Below, piece after piece: positions 10,632 to 22,602 of a DNA stretch of 64,000 nt. The translations under genes were made by a program, and so were the position numbers. Positions within the stretch are counted from its first letter, which is position 1. Each line of letters starts with the position of its first letter. The notes under the pieces are model-generated. The model was not told where the DNA came from. It worked only from the letters and a program-made list of their open reading frames with translations, and made no database searches. Origin of the DNA: Darksidea phi (Eukaryota; Ascomycota; Dothideomycetes; Pleosporales; Lentitheciaceae); NCBI GenBank assembly GCA_030770425.1, contig JASJFT010000033.1, forward strand, positions 247,729-311,728, given 5' to 3'.

Positions 10632-13600
10632 TTAGCCCCCGAAACCTACCCGCCTTAGCAGCCTCGCCACGGCCTCGTGCCCTCCATCCGCCGCCCGGTG
10701 TAGCGCCGTCCATCCAGCCTTGTCCATCGCGTTGACGTCCGCCTTCAGCTCCACCACCAGCAGCCTCACCACTGCCTCGTGCCCTCTATCTGCCGCCAGG
10801 TGCAGCGCCGTCCATCCAGCGTTGTCCATCGCGCTGACGTCCGCCTTCAGCTCCACCACCAGCAGCCTCACCACTGCCTCGTGCCCTCTATCTGCCGCCA
10901 GGTGTAGCGCCGTCCATCCAGCCTCGTCCATCGCGTTGACCTCCGCCTTCCCTTCAACTACCAGCACCCTCGCCACTGCCTCGTGCCCTCTATCTGCCGC
11001 CAGGTGCAGCATCGTCCATCCGGCCCTGTTCTTCGCGTTAACGTCCACCCCAGCTGCCAATAATACTTCAGCTGCTGTAGAAAACCCGTTCTGAGCCGTA
11101 ACATGTAAGGCTTTGTGTCTAAAGTCCTTCGCAGCACCCCGTTCATTCTTTAAGGGCGATCCGTTCCAGTGGGAACTAACCCAGCTCTCCAGCAAGTAAA
11201 CGGGGGGATTGCTGGTTAATTCGCAAATGAATTGGTAGATGATGCCTCGGATATTCACATCTTGCTGGGAGGCATCGAAGTGATGTTTAAGATGGCACAG
11301 AGCGTAGTTTGCTAGTGGCATTGTGTCTAGGTATTGGGCATAGGCTTCGAAGTGCTCCCAGCCCCAAGATTCGACATCTGGCAGCCTCCCCGCTAAAGCG
11401 GTGCTCGCGACCCAAAGCATGAGATACCGGATACAAGTTATAGATATGCAAAAGTGGGCAGCTTTCCCGCAGATCTTGAAGTCGGACTTCGTTACGAGTC
11501 CATAGGGATCGAGGAAAAAGTCGCGAACAGTTTGATGCATGACTTGAACTACCCTATTTCCTGCACGTTCGTTAGTTGAGAGGTTTGAAGAGTCGGGACA
11601 AGTTGTGCCGATACCATGACGCCCCTTGATTTCTACGAAGTTGCCTCCACAGAAAACTATACGTTGCTCGGGTGGAATGCGTGTTTGGAAAGGTTCGTCC
11701 GGAGTGAAGTTGGCGTTAGCGTCATCTGGAATCGTAAGAGCATGGCAGAGTTCGTCTACTGTGAGAGGACGCGTTGCCCAGAGGACGAATCGGAACAATT
11801 TCATCCTATCCTGGAAATCTCGATAATTCCGTCGATCCTGGAGATTCCGGGCATTCTGGATATTTGGCTTGTTCGAGATCATCCTCTGGAACATTAGCTC
11901 ATAGAATTTTTCCAGGTCTTTTGGGAGCCCTTTGAGAAATTCAATGATATCTCCCTCAGAATATCCCGCCTCTTTACAGGCCAACAGATCTTCCCCAACT
12001 AATTTTACCCACAAGAATACCCCTTCGGCATTTTCAACAATGTATTCCGTCGCTTGGGCGAGGTGATGCGTAAGATGGAGACGACCAAGGCAAGAGTGAG
12101 TGAAGCTAGAAATGTCGGATTTCGTCTCTTCTTGCAACAGTATGAAATTGTGAAATTCACGTCTGCGGATATCAAGCTGCCCCACTGGCCGGCTTGCAAC
12201 GAATACCTTCGCAGTGCAATGCTTCGTCTTGGAACAAAGTTCGAGCAATAGTTCGAGAATATCGCGCCTGTCATTTTCCTCGGACTCATCAACCGCATCA
12301 ATAATGAGATAGAGTCGTCTCGCTAGCGGGTAATCCTGCAAGGATTCGAGGACCGTCTTCAGTGATTCGTAATCCCAAGCAACGCGAGGTTCACGGCGAT
12401 GCTGATCCCGATATTCAGTTTGAAAGCGATGGTAAAAGAAGGCCTCGTCCTGGTCTAGAATATCGTAAAGAATCGACTGAAGCATGTTATAGTGACTCCT
12501 TTGGAGCTCACCCTCTCTGAAACTGTAAAAGAACCTGGCCACAATAGCCGAACTTGCAGCTGGCTCTCGTTCCAGGAGGTTGCGATTGAGATATTTCGTA
12601 AGAGTGCTCTTGCCGCTGCCAGGTTTTCCTTGTATATATAGAAGTCGAGATATATCTGGCGTGGACCAATTTTTATACTCATCATGCGCCCAGATCCAGT
12701 CGAAGGAGCCCTTATGCTCCCGCGAAATCTTGTCGTACCGCGTGTTATCGAAGCGAAGGCTAGCTAAGCACTCTTTATTGATTAAAGTTAGTATAGTTCA
12801 GGGCCAGGAAATGGAATATGGACAGACCTTTTCTTTCCTTGTCATGTTCAATACACAGTAGTCCATCGGATAGGTCTTTGATCTCAGTCAGTGGTCCGCT
12901 TGTAAGCAGAATCTTAACTTTCGAGGTTCGTTGCTGTAGATGATCAACGAATGCACGAACTCCCCTGATGAATTCGCCTCTCTGATGCAAGACTTTGTTC
13001 AGTCCATCGACGACAACCGACAAGCCTCGTTGGTCTTCATCTAGAACAGCCATGAATGCAGCTAAATGTTCGTTTGCTGGGGCCCCAAGAAGTATCTGTA
13101 AGTCATCCAGAGGGTCCTTCCCGTTAAAGCCCCGCTCTCTCCAACTAGGAGCAGCTTCTTCTCTAAAAGCCTCGTCAAGGAGGCTATGGAGGAAGCTCCG
13201 GAAGATTGATAGGGCCCTCTCCATTGGTGAACAACGGAGTGTCTGCTTAAGGAATGTATGAACTAAAACAGTGATTGTGATTTCCCTTATCCCAGCTGAA
13301 CAGAAGAAGTGCAAAATGAAATGGTCTGGCTTCGAATGTTTCCTCTTCTCCCGGCTCAAAATGTGTGCTGAGACTTGACAGATATTGCGTTCAGACGGCC
13401 CAGATAGCCAAAGCACCCGGGAACATTCCGCGGAATTCCATCGCACAAAGTCCCGGTTCCGGAAGATCCAGGAAAACATCGAATGGTCAGGATCCAGAGG
13501 TGGTATCTTGGATATATACTCGTCTTGGTACCATGATGATAGCATCCGAAGGAAGAGATCCAAATTCAAATGGTCAATAGTGGACCGAAGCCACTTCAGT

Positions 13601-14861
13601 AGGGTCCCTAGTGTGCTCTTGTCAGATCATCCGGTTCATACGTCTGAGGTGCTAGCTCCTGTAGAAACGGCTAATTTTCTCAAAGAATTATTTAGAGAAT
13701 TTGAAGGGCATTGAATTCAATAGAGGAAGGCTTAGCTAACTCTTATCCTGCATTTTCGGCGCATGCTGTGCGAACTCCTTGAGACGGAAGGCCACCCTCC
13801 GAAAGGACGTATCCTCAGGCCGCACATATTTGTTCAACATTGCGTGTCTAACTCCCAACCCAACCCGGTCTTGACCTTGAAGGCAAGCGGAACGTTCGCC
13901 GACAAGCTACTGAGGTTAGCGATGAACTACAGGTACGAAGAAAATTCCGGCTTACAATTCCAGTCTTGTCACTGTTTAGCCGTTTTACGAATTCGGGAGG
14001 TAGATTTTCTATGACCTTGGTGAAGTCTGTGAGGTGAGTTTCGTAAAAGCAGACCATTGGAATTCTAAACTGATTGTTGTTGACCATTTCGCAGAACCGC
14101 TGGGTGAGCTCATGAAGTTCAGTGGCGTCATCGCTTTCCAGATACTTGATCAACTCATTGGATGATTCGTGGCTCATGTATTTCGCAACGGCAATCCGCA
14201 ACTGGGCGGCAGAGAAAAAGCCTTCGTGGCTCCCTTGGAAAGGGGTTCCTAGAAATGCAATACCGACAGTCGATTTGAGAATATCCTGATACCGGCTGTG
14301 AGTCTCTGATGCTCGGTGGAGCGCCTTCAAAACGTTAATTCTCCCTTAAGTGTCCGGTGAAGTCTAGCTGACCTTTGCAAGTAAGAGGCCGCCAAAGCAA
14401 GAGGCAACGAAAATGATGGGTCGGTTACTGCGACTCTATTCCCACATTAACTTTTGCTAAAAAGAACGAGATTTGAGAAACATCACCTCAACTCTTTCCA
14501 TATGCAAGTATTCCAACAAATCGTCGGCATGTCCTAGGAGCTTTTTAGTCTCAGCGTTTTGGTCGAAGTTCGCGTTCCAATCGTATGTAAAGATCCGAGC
14601 GTTTGGGATATGCCGAGGCAACATGTCGTCGTCCTTCAACCAGTGGGCTTCTCCGGACTCCGGATCGCCATCCTTCTTCCATGCTACCCACGTCTTTGGC
14701 GATTGAGTATCCAAGCCATGGATCGCAACGATGCTACTACCTGTTAGACCTCTAGCAAAATTGGTGTTTGAATAGGCTGACTCTATATCCGCTTTTTCAG
14801 ATTTAATAGTTTCGCTTGGATGAGGGAATACTTGGTGCAATCCGAATTCTCGAGGAGCCAT
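10632..14861 (-). CDS. NLR-like STAND protein: SesB-like hydrolase, degenerate NACHT, intact NACHT, ankyrin repeats
   Basis: Six exons (14487-14861, 14373-14435, 13956-14324, 13741-13906, 12828-13607, 10632-12772) splice in phase to 1297 residues. The N-terminal alpha/beta-hydrolase fold has IVAIHGLD, IIFVASCFGGLLLAK and IAFLGTPFQGS; Cys stands where SesB-type proteins have the nucleophile Ser. A NACHT-like module follows with WLSGPSERNICQVSAHIL instead of a Walker A and LSVVVDGLNKV as a weak Walker B. After the intron at 12773-12827 (branch site TACTAAC) comes a complete NACHT: CLASLRFDNTRYDKIS, Walker A GKPGSGKST, Walker B LYLIIDAVDE, sensor VFVASRP. About five ankyrin repeats end the protein, the last ones nearly identical 34-residue units. 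Such proteins act in fungal self/non-self recognition and cell death in the cytoplasm. The intron at 13608-13740 is longer than usual but fixed by phase. Confidence 0.88.
10650..11040 (-). repeat. Near-identical 102-bp tandem repeats encoding ankyrin units
   Basis: The 3' end of the NLR gene consists of about four 102-bp units, each encoding a 34-residue ankyrin repeat such as AGWTALHLAADRGHEAVVRL. The DNA units are almost identical, differing at a few codons. Such high internal identity is typical of fungal NLR repeat domains whose copy number and sequence shuffle by recombination. Confidence 0.85.
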
Positions 14862-15119
14862 TCTTTTCGGTCGATTTGACAGGGGGCGTGGGTAGGAATC
14901 GGCTTGGTTTTAATGCTAGAGAATGCACTCCATAGACATGGTTTAGAAAATATGTTGTTTCCGTGCGAGGCCGTCTTGGATTGTGATCTCATATATGGAA
15001 ATAAGCCCGCTCTCCCTTAGCACTACGGACCGGTCAGCCTCGGCTGATGCCTCGCGACGCATATGTACGAATCAACTTGCATCCAGAAACGGAGAGCGGA
15101 GTCGTCGTCTGCAGGGCCG

Positions 15120-15385
15120 GGGGAGTCGGACGCTTATGCGCAGCAAGGCATCCAAGCAGAATAGCCCACGTTGACGAAGCGGGGAGGGCGCAGCAACCGC
15201 CTGCAATGCGCCCTGGGAGTCGGGCTCCTATGCGCAGCAAGGTATCCAAGCAGAATAGCCCACGTTGACGAAGCGGGGAGGGCCCCTATGCGCAGCAAGG
15301 CACCCAAGCAGGATAGCCCCCACGTTGATGAAAGCGCAGTCGCCTGCAATGCCCGGTGAGTCGGGCCCGTATGTGCAGTAGGTAA
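15120..15385. repeat. Imperfect minisatellite upstream of the DUF6601-like gene
   Basis: Three to four imperfect copies of a block starting atgcgcagcaaggcatccaa and running through a cccacgttgacgaagcgggg-like end, with spacers containing gggagtcggg. They begin near 15134, 15231, 15287 and (degenerate) 15368. It yields spurious open frames in several phases but has no coding logic of its own. Confidence 0.7.
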
Positions 15386-15502
15386 TCCGCTCATTTATTC
15401 GGTCCGTCGCCACAGCAGAGCCGCAACGACGGCTGATGCCTATAACACGCCCGCAGCAACCATCGAACATAACGGAGACACCCTTTCGTTCCTCGGCTTA
15501 CC

Positions 15503-16556
15503 ATGGTGCTCCCAACGACTGACATTACGGACCTCTGCAGAAATACCCTTCAAGCTACTCAGATCGGGTCGCGGAGCGGACTTCGTAGACGCGACGGCAA
15601 GAATACGCTCCCGGGCCAGCCTCGAGCCAGCCTGCAAAGCCCACATCTGTTAGCTTACCTTAGACAAGCACATATTGCCTTTCATCTTGACAAATTATCA
15701 CCTCGTCTTTGGCTAGTTAGTGCAACGTTTGTCTGAAGAGAGCGCTAATTGACGCATTTTCTAGGTGTCTAAGCCGCATTTTGCACATATCTCTGCCCTC
15801 CATCACCAAGCCGCTCGCGGAAGGACCGTGATTGTGGTAGAAAATCCGCATCTGCACCTCGTTTGGTACTACAATCGCATATTTATCAAGCCCATACCAA
15901 CTTATATGCTGACGCGCGCCTTCTGGGAATACGTTGAGGTTGCAGACAAAGAGTTATTCCGCGCCGCCGCCGGTTTTATGCGGACATATTCGTTCCTTAT
16001 CCAGTTCGAGATTGATTTCTACAAAGCCACCAACCCCGAGCTCGGACTGATACCTGCTGGCAATTGCGATGAACCCATAACGTTCGAAAGATTTACGACA
16101 TTCATCACTCCTTTTGCGGATCTGCCAGATGATTGCGTCTCTCCCCGATACCAGTATGGGGAGCTACGATTGACGCGTCTCAATTGGCTAGCGAGAATCT
16201 TTCTGAGAAAACTGACATTCCACCATATCCATGCGCAATGGGGTTCCTGCTTGAACCGGATTCTAACACCATTCATCACGGTATTCATCATACTGTCCAC
16301 CATATTGAATGCCATGCAGGTTGAGCTTGCGGTGCAGAATCTGCCACATGAGCCGGGCCGCTGGACTGCGTTTGCTGAGACTTCACGTTGGTTCTCGGTT
16401 GTCGTGCTTTTCCTGGTCGCACTTATCTTGCTTATCTTCACGGGGCTCATCCTCTTCATGTTTTCCCATGACCTGTGGTTTTCAAGAGCGATATTACGGA
16501 AAAAGAATAAATCGGAAGTTCAAGCGGCATCAGAAATGAAGTCTGGAGTTGTATGA
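15503..16556 (+). CDS. Fungal membrane protein, DUF6601-like
   Basis: Two exons, 15503-15715 and 15765-16556, with a 49-nt intron (GTTAGT donor), phase 0, giving 334 residues. Features are FHLDKLSPRLWLV at the junction, then HLHLVWYYNRIFIKPIPTYM, the aromatic-rich GFMRTYSFLIQFEIDFY, and YQYGELRLTRLNWLARIF. Two C-terminal hydrophobic helices follow (ILTPFITVFIILSTILN and WFSVVVLFLVALILLIFTGL). This motif order matches, from memory, a widespread ascomycete family of unknown function (DUF6601). It lies between two NLR genes, but nothing in the sequence ties it to them. The first exon start is the only in-frame ATG and is less certain than the second exon. Confidence 0.72.
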
Positions 16557-17747
16557 GTCTAAGATTCAGAAATTAAAGCGCTTTGGTGCCGTACTACTGC
16601 ACCTCTTCTAGGAGCTTGTTCGCGATTGTCAACTACAAGGCTTCCGGGGTTTATGCTAGGTTTGCAGATGAATATATAGCAGTGTGCATAGCACCGCAAC
16701 ACTGCGAAGCCATTATTATAGTATCATAATCTATCTTCCGCTTAATAAGATTGAGAATGCGTGGCGCTGGATCTACGGTCTATCTGCGGTGGCTAAATCT
16801 GTAGAGATATACTCTGCCGAGGCCTAGCGCCTCATATTTTCTTGCCGTTTTACGGAGTAAGGTGGCAATACTCAGCCGAGTCTAGCGCGAACAAAGTTCA
16901 CCTAAAGCTCTCTATAGTTTGCTAGTACTGGTAAGGAGGACGGCCGACCCGTACCGGCCCTGACCTTGCGCTGGAGGCGCTCAATTTTTCGGTGTGGATG
17001 AAGAGAGATGTTGGCGTGGGCGTTGGTGTTTCTGAAGGGGAAGGCAGGCGAAAGAATCTAGAGAGGTTAAACCTGCCCTCGGAACCGGTCCACTGCGGGG
17101 GACCAAAACGTGGTCCGCTGCGAGACCCAAAATGGATTCCTATTGCCAGACCCAAGTTTGTTAACGGGTCCTAAACGCGCCTAGATTTTCTGTGGGTGGT
17201 TTCGTTTTAGTTCCCGCAGTGGAGCCTGGTTTAAGCCCAAGATGCGCTCTGTTGGGGCCGGACCGTGCTCGGAAACGATTTACCTAGCGAGGTGCAGCCA
17301 CCATACGACCCATCGACCACAGGCTACTTGTGCACACGTACGGACACACTTATTCCGGCTCCCTCCTCATCCACGCAAAGAATTAGGCGCCGCTGGACAA
17401 GGGTGTGGCAGGAGCGGGTCGGCCATCCTCCCACTAGCGTATAGAAGGTGTTCATGCACGTGATGCAAGGCTTGCCGCGCCGCTGTGCAAGTACCCGACT
17501 GGCCGACGCGACCTCAGCCTGATCAAGCTTTAAACACGCAACAGCAGCTTTGCACCGCCGTGCTTCCCGATGCAATCCTTGGGTATCATTTACTCTCTCC
17601 GACTCCTTTACATTTACTGACTCCAATACCTAGGCCCGATACCAAGAGCTCTCCAAGCCGCCGTACCCGCGCATCTAGATAGGCTGCCGCGATCGAGGTC
17701 GACCAGGACCTATTCCTTCCGCCTCTTTCTATTCCACTCGATGCGAG
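16557..17747. other. Intergenic, promoter side of the HET/NACHT/WD40 gene
   Basis: About 1.2 kb without a supported gene. The last 150 bases before the HET start are pyrimidine-rich (ctctccgactcctttac, ttccttccgcctctttc), as in many fungal promoters. Confidence 0.45.
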
Positions 17748-20700
17748 ATGATGCGCCTTTTGCAGTGCAGCGGTATTGGCAGATACCATCTCACGGCCTT
17801 TCCCAGCGATGAGGCGATTCCTCCCTATGCGATTCTCTCACATACTTGGGGAGCGGACGGCGAAGAGGTCACCTTTGATGACCTAACAAAGAGCACTGGC
17901 ACTGACAAGCCGGGGTACATGAAGATTCGATTCTGCGCAGAGCAAGCCAGTCAAGATGGCTTAGAGTACTTCTGGATTGACACTTGCTGTATCAACAAGG
18001 AAAATAAGGCTGAGCTGTCGCTGGCCATCCACTCCATGTTCCACTGGTATCGCAATGCGGCTCGATGCTATGTCTATCTGTCAGATGTCTCGACAGCTAA
18101 GCGGGGCATGAATGGCGACATCTGCGAGTGGGATTCTACCTTCCGGAGCAGCCGATGGTTTTCTCGAGGCTGGACACTTCAAGAGCTTCTTGCGCCTCGT
18201 TCAGTCGAGTTCTTTTCCCAGCAACGCAAGCGACTTGGCGACAAAGATACATTAAGACAACAAATCTATGAGATTACTGCTATTCCAGAGGCAGCGCTTC
18301 AAGGAAAACCGCTGTCGCAATTTAGCGTCAACGATCGCTTGTCGTGGATAGAACACCGCGAGACCAAGCTTGAAGAAGATAAAGCGTACTCATTATTGGG
18401 CATTTTCGACGTCTTTATACCCCCTATTTATGGGGAAGGAGCGGGAAGAGCGTTCCAACGGCTACTAGACGAGATCGGCAAGCTAGAGAAGTGTACGCAA
18501 GACTTATACATCACGGATCCCCGGCGTGACAAAGCGCGTATTGAGGAGACTAAAGGCGGACTGTTAGAGGACTCGTACTACTGGATCCTCGAGAACCCCG
18601 ACTTCCAGCGCTGGCAGGAAGGGTTGCAAAGCCGACTACTATGGATAAAAGGAGACCCAGGCAAGGGAAAGACTATGCTGCTATGTGGTATCATCAACGA
18701 GCTGAGTCGGTCTATAGCCGAGTCATCTCTGCTGTCCTACTTCTTCTGCCAGGCTACAGACTCACGTATCAACAGCGCAACGGCTGTGCTGCGGGGTTTA
18801 CTATTCATGCTTGTCAGCCAGCAGCCATCACTCGTCTCTCATCTACGGAAGAAGCATGACCAGATAGGCAAAGCGCTCTTCGAAGATGCGAATGCTTGGG
18901 TTGCCCTCTCCGAGATCTTTACGAACACTGTGCAGGACCTAAGACTAAAGAGTATATATCTCATCATCGATGCACTCGATGAATGCGTTGTAGGTCTGCC
19001 GAAACTACTGGATTTCATTGTCCAGACGTCTTCCACGTCATCATGCGTCAAATGGATCATATCCAGCCGCAACTGGCCTAATATCGAGGAGCGTCTTGAG
19101 CGAGCAGAAGACAAGGTTAGGCTAAGCCTTGAGCTGAATGCGGAATCGGTATCTGCCGCCGTCTATTCCTATATCAATCACAGGGTGTCGCGGCTGGCGC
19201 AAGTCAAGAAGTATAACGATCAGACGAAACACGCCGTACTAGATTATCTTTACGCCAACGCAAACGATACGTTTCTTTGGGCAGCTTTGGTCTGTCAAAA
19301 TTTGGACCAGATGTCGCGATTAAACATCATCACAAAGCTGAAAGCGTTTCCTCCTGGGCTCAATTCTCTGTACGAGCGAATGATACAACGCATCAACGAG
19401 TCAGACGATGCTGATCTCTGCAAGCGTGTACTGGCAATAGTGACTGTTTTATACCGGCCTGTCACACTACAGGAGCTTACTTCGTTTGTGGAAGAGCTCG
19501 ATGGCAAGGCCGAAGACTCGGACTTAGTGCGAGAAGTCATTAGCCTCTGCGGCTCGCTTCTAACTATCCGGGACAGCATCATCTACTTTGTGCACCAGTC
19601 TGCAAAAGATTTTTTACTCAAGGAGGCCGATCATGTGGTATTCCCGTCCGGAAGCGAAATCGTCCACTACGCAGTCTTCTCTAGATCATTACTAGCCATG
19701 TCTAACACGCTACGAAGAGACATATACGAGTTGGGTGCGTTGGGATACTCTATCGAGCAGGTCCAACAGCCGGAGCCTGATCCACTAGCAGCGTTGCGCT
19801 ACTTGTGCATCTACTGGATCGATCACTTCTTCGATTGGAGATCTAGCTCTTCGCTGTATGATATGGACGTCCTACAGAGCGGAGGTCCTATCGACAGCTT
19901 TCTTAGGGAGAAGTATCTTTACTGGCTTGAAGCTTTGAGCCTTTGCAAGAGCATGTCGAAAGGTGTAGTCTCAATGGCGAAACTAGAGGCTCTGACCAAT
20001 GTAATTGCTTAGTAGTTCATTGATTACAACAAATACTAATTAAAGACTAGGAGAAAACGGCTACATCATTAACCGAAATAGTTCAAGATGCACGCCGATT
20101 TATTATGTATCACAAATCGGTAATAGAGCGTAGTCCTCTCCAGGTATACGCTTCTGCACTTTTGTTCAGTCCAACTCATAGCCTTATACGGATTCTCTTC
20201 CAAGAAGAAGAGCTTAAGGGAATAGTAATCAAGCCAGATATAGATGAAGAATGGACTAGCTGCCTGTTGACGCTCGAGGGCCACAGCTCTTATGTCTACT
20301 CGGTGGCCTTTTCCCACGATTCGGCCCGGCTGGCGTCGGCGTCTCATGATGGGACTATCAAGATATGGGACGCCAGCAGCGGCGAGTGCCTATTGACGCT
20401 CGAGGGCCACAGCTCCTTCGTCCACTCGGTGGCCTTCTCTCACGACTCGACCCGGCTGGCTTCCGCATCATGGGACAAAACGGTCAAGGTGTGGGACGCC
20501 GGCAGCAGCGAGTGCCTGTCAACGCTTGAGGGCCACACCGGTGACGTCAACTCAGTAGTCTTTTCCCACAATTCAACCCGGCTAGCGTCGGCGTCTTATG
20601 ATAGGACTGTCAAGATATGGGACGCCAGCAGCGGCGAGTGCCTATCGACGCTTAAGGGCCATAACGAGAGTGTCAACTTAGTGGCCTTTTCCCACGATTC

Positions 20701-22291
20701 GACCTGGCTGGCGTCGGCGTCTCATGATAGGACGGTCAAGATATGGGACGCCAGCAGCGGCGAGTGCCTATTGACGCTTGAGGGCCACAGCTCCTTCGTC
20801 TGCTCGGTGGCCTTCTCTCACGACTCGACCCAGCTGGCTTCCGCGTCATGGGACAAAACGGTCATGGTATGGGACGCCGGCAGCGGCGAGTGCCTGTCAA
20901 CGCTCGAGGGCCACAGCTACTACGTCTACTCGGTGGCCTTCTCTCACGACTCGACCCAGCTGGCTTCCGCGTCATGGGACAAAACGGTCAAGGTGTGGGA
21001 CGCCAGCAGCGCCGAGTGCCTGTCGACGCTTAAGGGCCACAGCGATACTATTACTTCGGTGGCTTTTTCCCACGACTCGACCCGGCTGGCGTCCGCGTCA
21101 TGGGACAAAACGGTCAAGGTGTGGGACGCCAGCAGCAGCGAGTGCCTCTCGACGCTTGAGGGCTACAGCGACCATATCAACTCAGTCGCCTTCTCCAACG
21201 ATTCGACCCGGCTGGCTTCGGTGTCTGCTGACAGAACGGTCAAAGTGTGGAACAGTAGCAGCAGCGAGTGTCTGTCGACGCTCGAGGGTCACAGCGACAA
21301 TATCAACTCAGTGGCCTTCTCCCACGACTCGACCCGACTGGCTTCGGCGTCTGATGACAGCACAGTCAAGGTGTGGGACTCCAGCAGCTGCGAGTGCCTA
21401 TTGACGCTGGACCACAGCGAAGGCGTTAAATCAGTGGCCTTCTCCCACGACTCGACCTGGCTGGCGTCCGGGTCATGGGACGAGACGGCCAAGGTGTGGG
21501 ACGCGCACAGCGGCAATTGTCTATTGACGCTTGAGGGCCATAGCTCCTGCGTCAGCTCGGTGGCCTTCTCGCGCGACTCAAGCCAGCTGGCGTCCGCGTC
21601 CTACGACGGCACGGTCAAAGTATGGGACGCGCACAGCGGCGAGTGCCTGTCGACATGCAAGGACCACAGCGGCGAGTCCCTGTCGACATGCAAGGACCAC
21701 AGCGACGAGTGCCTGTCGACATGCGAGGACGACAGCGACTTCGTCAGCTCGGTGGCCTTCTCGCCCGACTCGACCCGGCTGACGTCCTCGTCATTTGACA
21801 ACACGGTCAAGGTGTGGGACACCATCAGTGGCGAGTGCGTGTCGACGCTCGAGGGCCACAGCAAATGGGCTTACTTAATGGCCTTCTCGCACGACTCGAA
21901 CCAGCTGGCGTCCGCGTCATGGGACGGCACGATCAAGTTGTGGAACGCCAGCAGCGGTGAGTGTTTGTCAACGATCGAATTTGAGAAGTCGCTCCATAGT
22001 ATCTCGTTCGACTCTAGTGACAACTATCTACATACTGATATTGGTGTCATTAACATCAGTACTTTGCCGATTTCGACTCCAACGTCAATCAGTACCGAGC
22101 CTCAAATTACTCAGTATCAAGGCGTGGGTTTAAGTGCATGCGGCGCATGGATAACATCCAATTCAAAGAATTTGTTGTTGCTGCCTTCGGAGTATCGACC
22201 ATCTTGTTCAGCAGTGTCAGGAGACATTATAGGCATGGGTGTTGGGAGGGGACGAGTGTGGATATGTAAAGTTCAGAGTAACATGTCGTAG
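17748..22291 (+). CDS. NLR: HET domain, NACHT NTPase, about 14 WD40 repeats (HET-E/HET-D type)
   Basis: Exons 17748-20000 and 20051-22291 join in phase across a 50-nt intron (donor GTAATT, branch tactaat) to give 1497 residues. The HET domain fills the first 240 residues: PPYAILSHTWG, YFWIDTCCINK, SRGWTLQELLAP and AYSLLGIFDVFIPPIYGEG. NACHT follows with Walker A WIKGDPGKGKT (about residue 300), Walker B LIIDALDE (about 405) and sensor VKWIISSRNWPN. The linker SVIERSPLQVYASALLFSPT matches the known HET-E/D architecture. Thirteen clear WD repeats of 42 residues (LTLEGHSS.V.SVAFSHDS..LASAS.D.TVK.WDASSGECL) and a degenerate fourteenth complete it, enough for two seven-blade propellers. Known relatives are incompatibility receptors that trigger cell death on sensing a non-self partner. 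Specificity cannot be read off. The reading frame is intact throughout. Confidence 0.95.
20270..21980 (+). repeat. 126-bp tandem repeats encoding WD40 blades, with an internal 33-bp expansion
   Basis: Successive 126-bp units share long identical stretches, for example gtgggacgccagcagc and tcgacgctcgagggccac. Between blades 11 and 12 (21649-21740) a shorter 33-bp unit encoding STCKDHSGESL-like peptides is repeated nearly three times. This points to recent unequal exchange. Confidence 0.85.
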
Positions 22292-22602
22292 AGATATTGG
22301 AGACGTTGCATACATCTTTTCTCTTGCTATATATTTTCCATTACCTCCATTCCATAGAGGGATTTAGGGACCAAGAAGAAAATATGCTATGCGGGCTTGC
22401 CGCAACGATGCTTCGGGCAGGTTCTGCTCATGTAAGCATAATTTGTCAACCCGCCACTTCTTGTCGCAAGCAGATGAACGTCTCGATCACGCTAACGAGA
22501 GGATGGCCGTCCCCCCCTCCCCTCAGGCGCCAAGCGGTTTTATTTGTTGTAGTTTTTGGTTGCACTCCTGTCTGTACTAGAGCAAAACTGGCTTAGTCCG
22601 TA

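Noticed and set aside
13848..13956. Frameshift in the SesB-like/NACHT gene near a TTGGG duplication
   Set aside because: Choosing the second of the two tandem acceptors (cagtag) restores a frame that matches the family (GERSACLQGQDRVGLGVRHA), so no frameshift is needed.
20778..21404. Long open frame of 208 residues overlapping the WD40 region in another phase
   Set aside because: It is a by-product of the 126-bp repeats, which keep a shadow frame open; the WD40 frame is the real one.
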